From positions 1-6,422 of the forward strand of contig JAJDBA010000194.1 of NCBI GenBank assembly GCA_029261675.1: a stretch of 6,422 nucleotides of DNA. Direction: 5' to 3'. Every line of letters starts with the position of its first letter. Position 1 is the first letter of the stretch. The notes under the pieces were generated by a model that was not told where the DNA came from, ran no database searches, and saw only the letters and a list, made by a program, of their open reading frames with translations. The position numbers and the translations under genes were made by a program. The stretch is from Nitrospinaceae bacterium (GTDB lineage Bacteria; Nitrospinota; Nitrospinia; Nitrospinales; VA-1). Shown in pieces: positions 5,883 through 6,422 of this stretch.

Positions 5883-5893
5883 CGGGCATGTCT

Positions 5894-6422
5894 TTATTCG
5901 GATGGTGCGGTATTACCGATACATAGCGTTCCCAGAAAATTCTTTTTTACCTTTTTATCAAATACGTCTTCATCTGGAACATCCCAAATTCCCGAAGCGT
6001 CAATAAAGAATTTTTTTGAATTAGAGGAGTCGACAATCAAATCGACTTCCAGATTACGCAGTGCTAGCGGTCCTACATTCCTAGTCGCGATTTTTTCAGC
6101 CAATTTCTCCTTGTTCTTCGCAAGCAAGCACTCCAAAGGTTGTCCAATCAAGCTTTTCGGGTCATAACCCAAAAACTGGAAAGATGGATTAGCAAATGTG
6201 ATTTTTCTATCCGCATCCAGGTTGAGTATCAATTGTGGAATTCGATTTACAATATTTCGATACAAATTTTCATTAGCAATCAATTCTCGTTGGAACCTTC
6301 TAAGGCGTAATTGGTTGCTGATCCGAGAAATTACCTCAGTTGATCGAAACGGTTTGGTGATGTAGTCTACGGCACCTAGGGAGAATCCTTTTACCACGTT
6401 GGTCGATTCTGAAAAGGCGGTA
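5894..6422 (-). CDS. Response regulator with REC and PAS domains, C-terminal part (runs off right edge)
   Basis: The frame stays open to the window edge, so the 175 visible residues are the C-terminal part of a longer protein; a GTG at 6395-6397 is not the true start. The visible beginning, TAFSES...KGFSLGAVDYITKPF, is the end of a REC receiver domain: the conserved Thr-Ala switch pair, the GAVDYITKPF signature with its conserved Lys, then helix alpha5. The phospho-accepting Asp is outside the window. A short linker (LRRFQREL) leads into a PAS domain of about 110 residues (ENLYRNIV...ITFANPSFQFLGY, ending in a PAC-like GTLCIGNTA). The protein stops six residues after that motif, with no kinase, GGDEF, EAL or DNA-binding output domain behind the PAS. 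An output domain N-terminal to REC cannot be excluded. By family, it would be a cytoplasmic phosphorelay component combining phosphorylation with a ligand or redox input. Confidence 0.88.
   Translation of the reverse strand, partial: TAFSESTNVVKGFSLGAVDYITKPFRSTEVISRISNQLRLRRFQRELIANENLYRNIVNRIPQLILNLDADRKITFANPSFQFLGYDPKSLIGQPLECLLAKNKEKLAEKIATRNVGPLALRNLEVDLIVDSSNSKKFFIDASGIWDVPDEDVFDKKVKKNFLGTLCIGNTAPSE

Overview
The window reads as ordinary bacterial chromosome with moderate AT richness. It has short intergenic gaps, Shine-Dalgarno sites on some genes and no mobile element, CRISPR array, tRNA or rRNA. Gene content is a class II (AniA-like) copper nitrite reductase with a divergent Rrf2-family regulator, an acetolactate-synthase-like enzyme paired with an aldehyde dehydrogenase, and a c-di-GMP/two-component signalling cluster. 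This suits a Gram-negative, nitrogen-oxide-metabolising bacterium. A marine Nitrospinota-like (nitrite-oxidiser) lineage is my tentative guess from gene content alone; no taxonomic marker is present.

Region 1 (1-1790, minus strand): the 5' end of an aldehyde dehydrogenase gene lies 25 bp downstream of a complete ThDP-dependent acetolactate-synthase-like gene. They probably form an operon, with the synthase first. No regulatory (IlvN/IlvH) subunit gene is visible, so a catabolic or non-canonical role is more likely than branched-chain amino acid biosynthesis. A strong intrinsic terminator at 1956-1987 separates this unit from the gene upstream.

Region 2 (1956-3620): nirK on the minus strand encodes an exported copper nitrite reductase with every type 1 copper, type 2 copper and catalytic residue present. 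A 186-bp AT-rich intergenic region carrying several inverted and direct repeats separates it from a divergent Rrf2-family repressor gene. The regulator has lost the middle cysteine of the usual three-cysteine Fe-S motif and keeps Cys90, Cys102 and His105. The simplest model is that it senses NO, nitrosative stress or iron/redox state and controls nirK and itself.

Region 3 (3621-6422): a 284-bp gap holds a well-formed extended -10 promoter preceded by 10-bp-phased repeats. It is followed by an HD-GYP cyclic-di-GMP phosphodiesterase gene and, 67 bp later, a 313-residue protein that I do not recognise. Tail-to-tail with the latter, only 11 bp away, is the 3' part of a response-regulator gene (REC-PAS) that continues past the right edge. 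The three may form a signalling neighbourhood, but only the HD-GYP and REC-PAS assignments rest on motifs.

I found no clear new multi-gene system. The best leads are the Rrf2 regulator's altered cluster-ligand set beside nirK, the repeat-dense operator region between them, and the unrecognised 313-residue protein.
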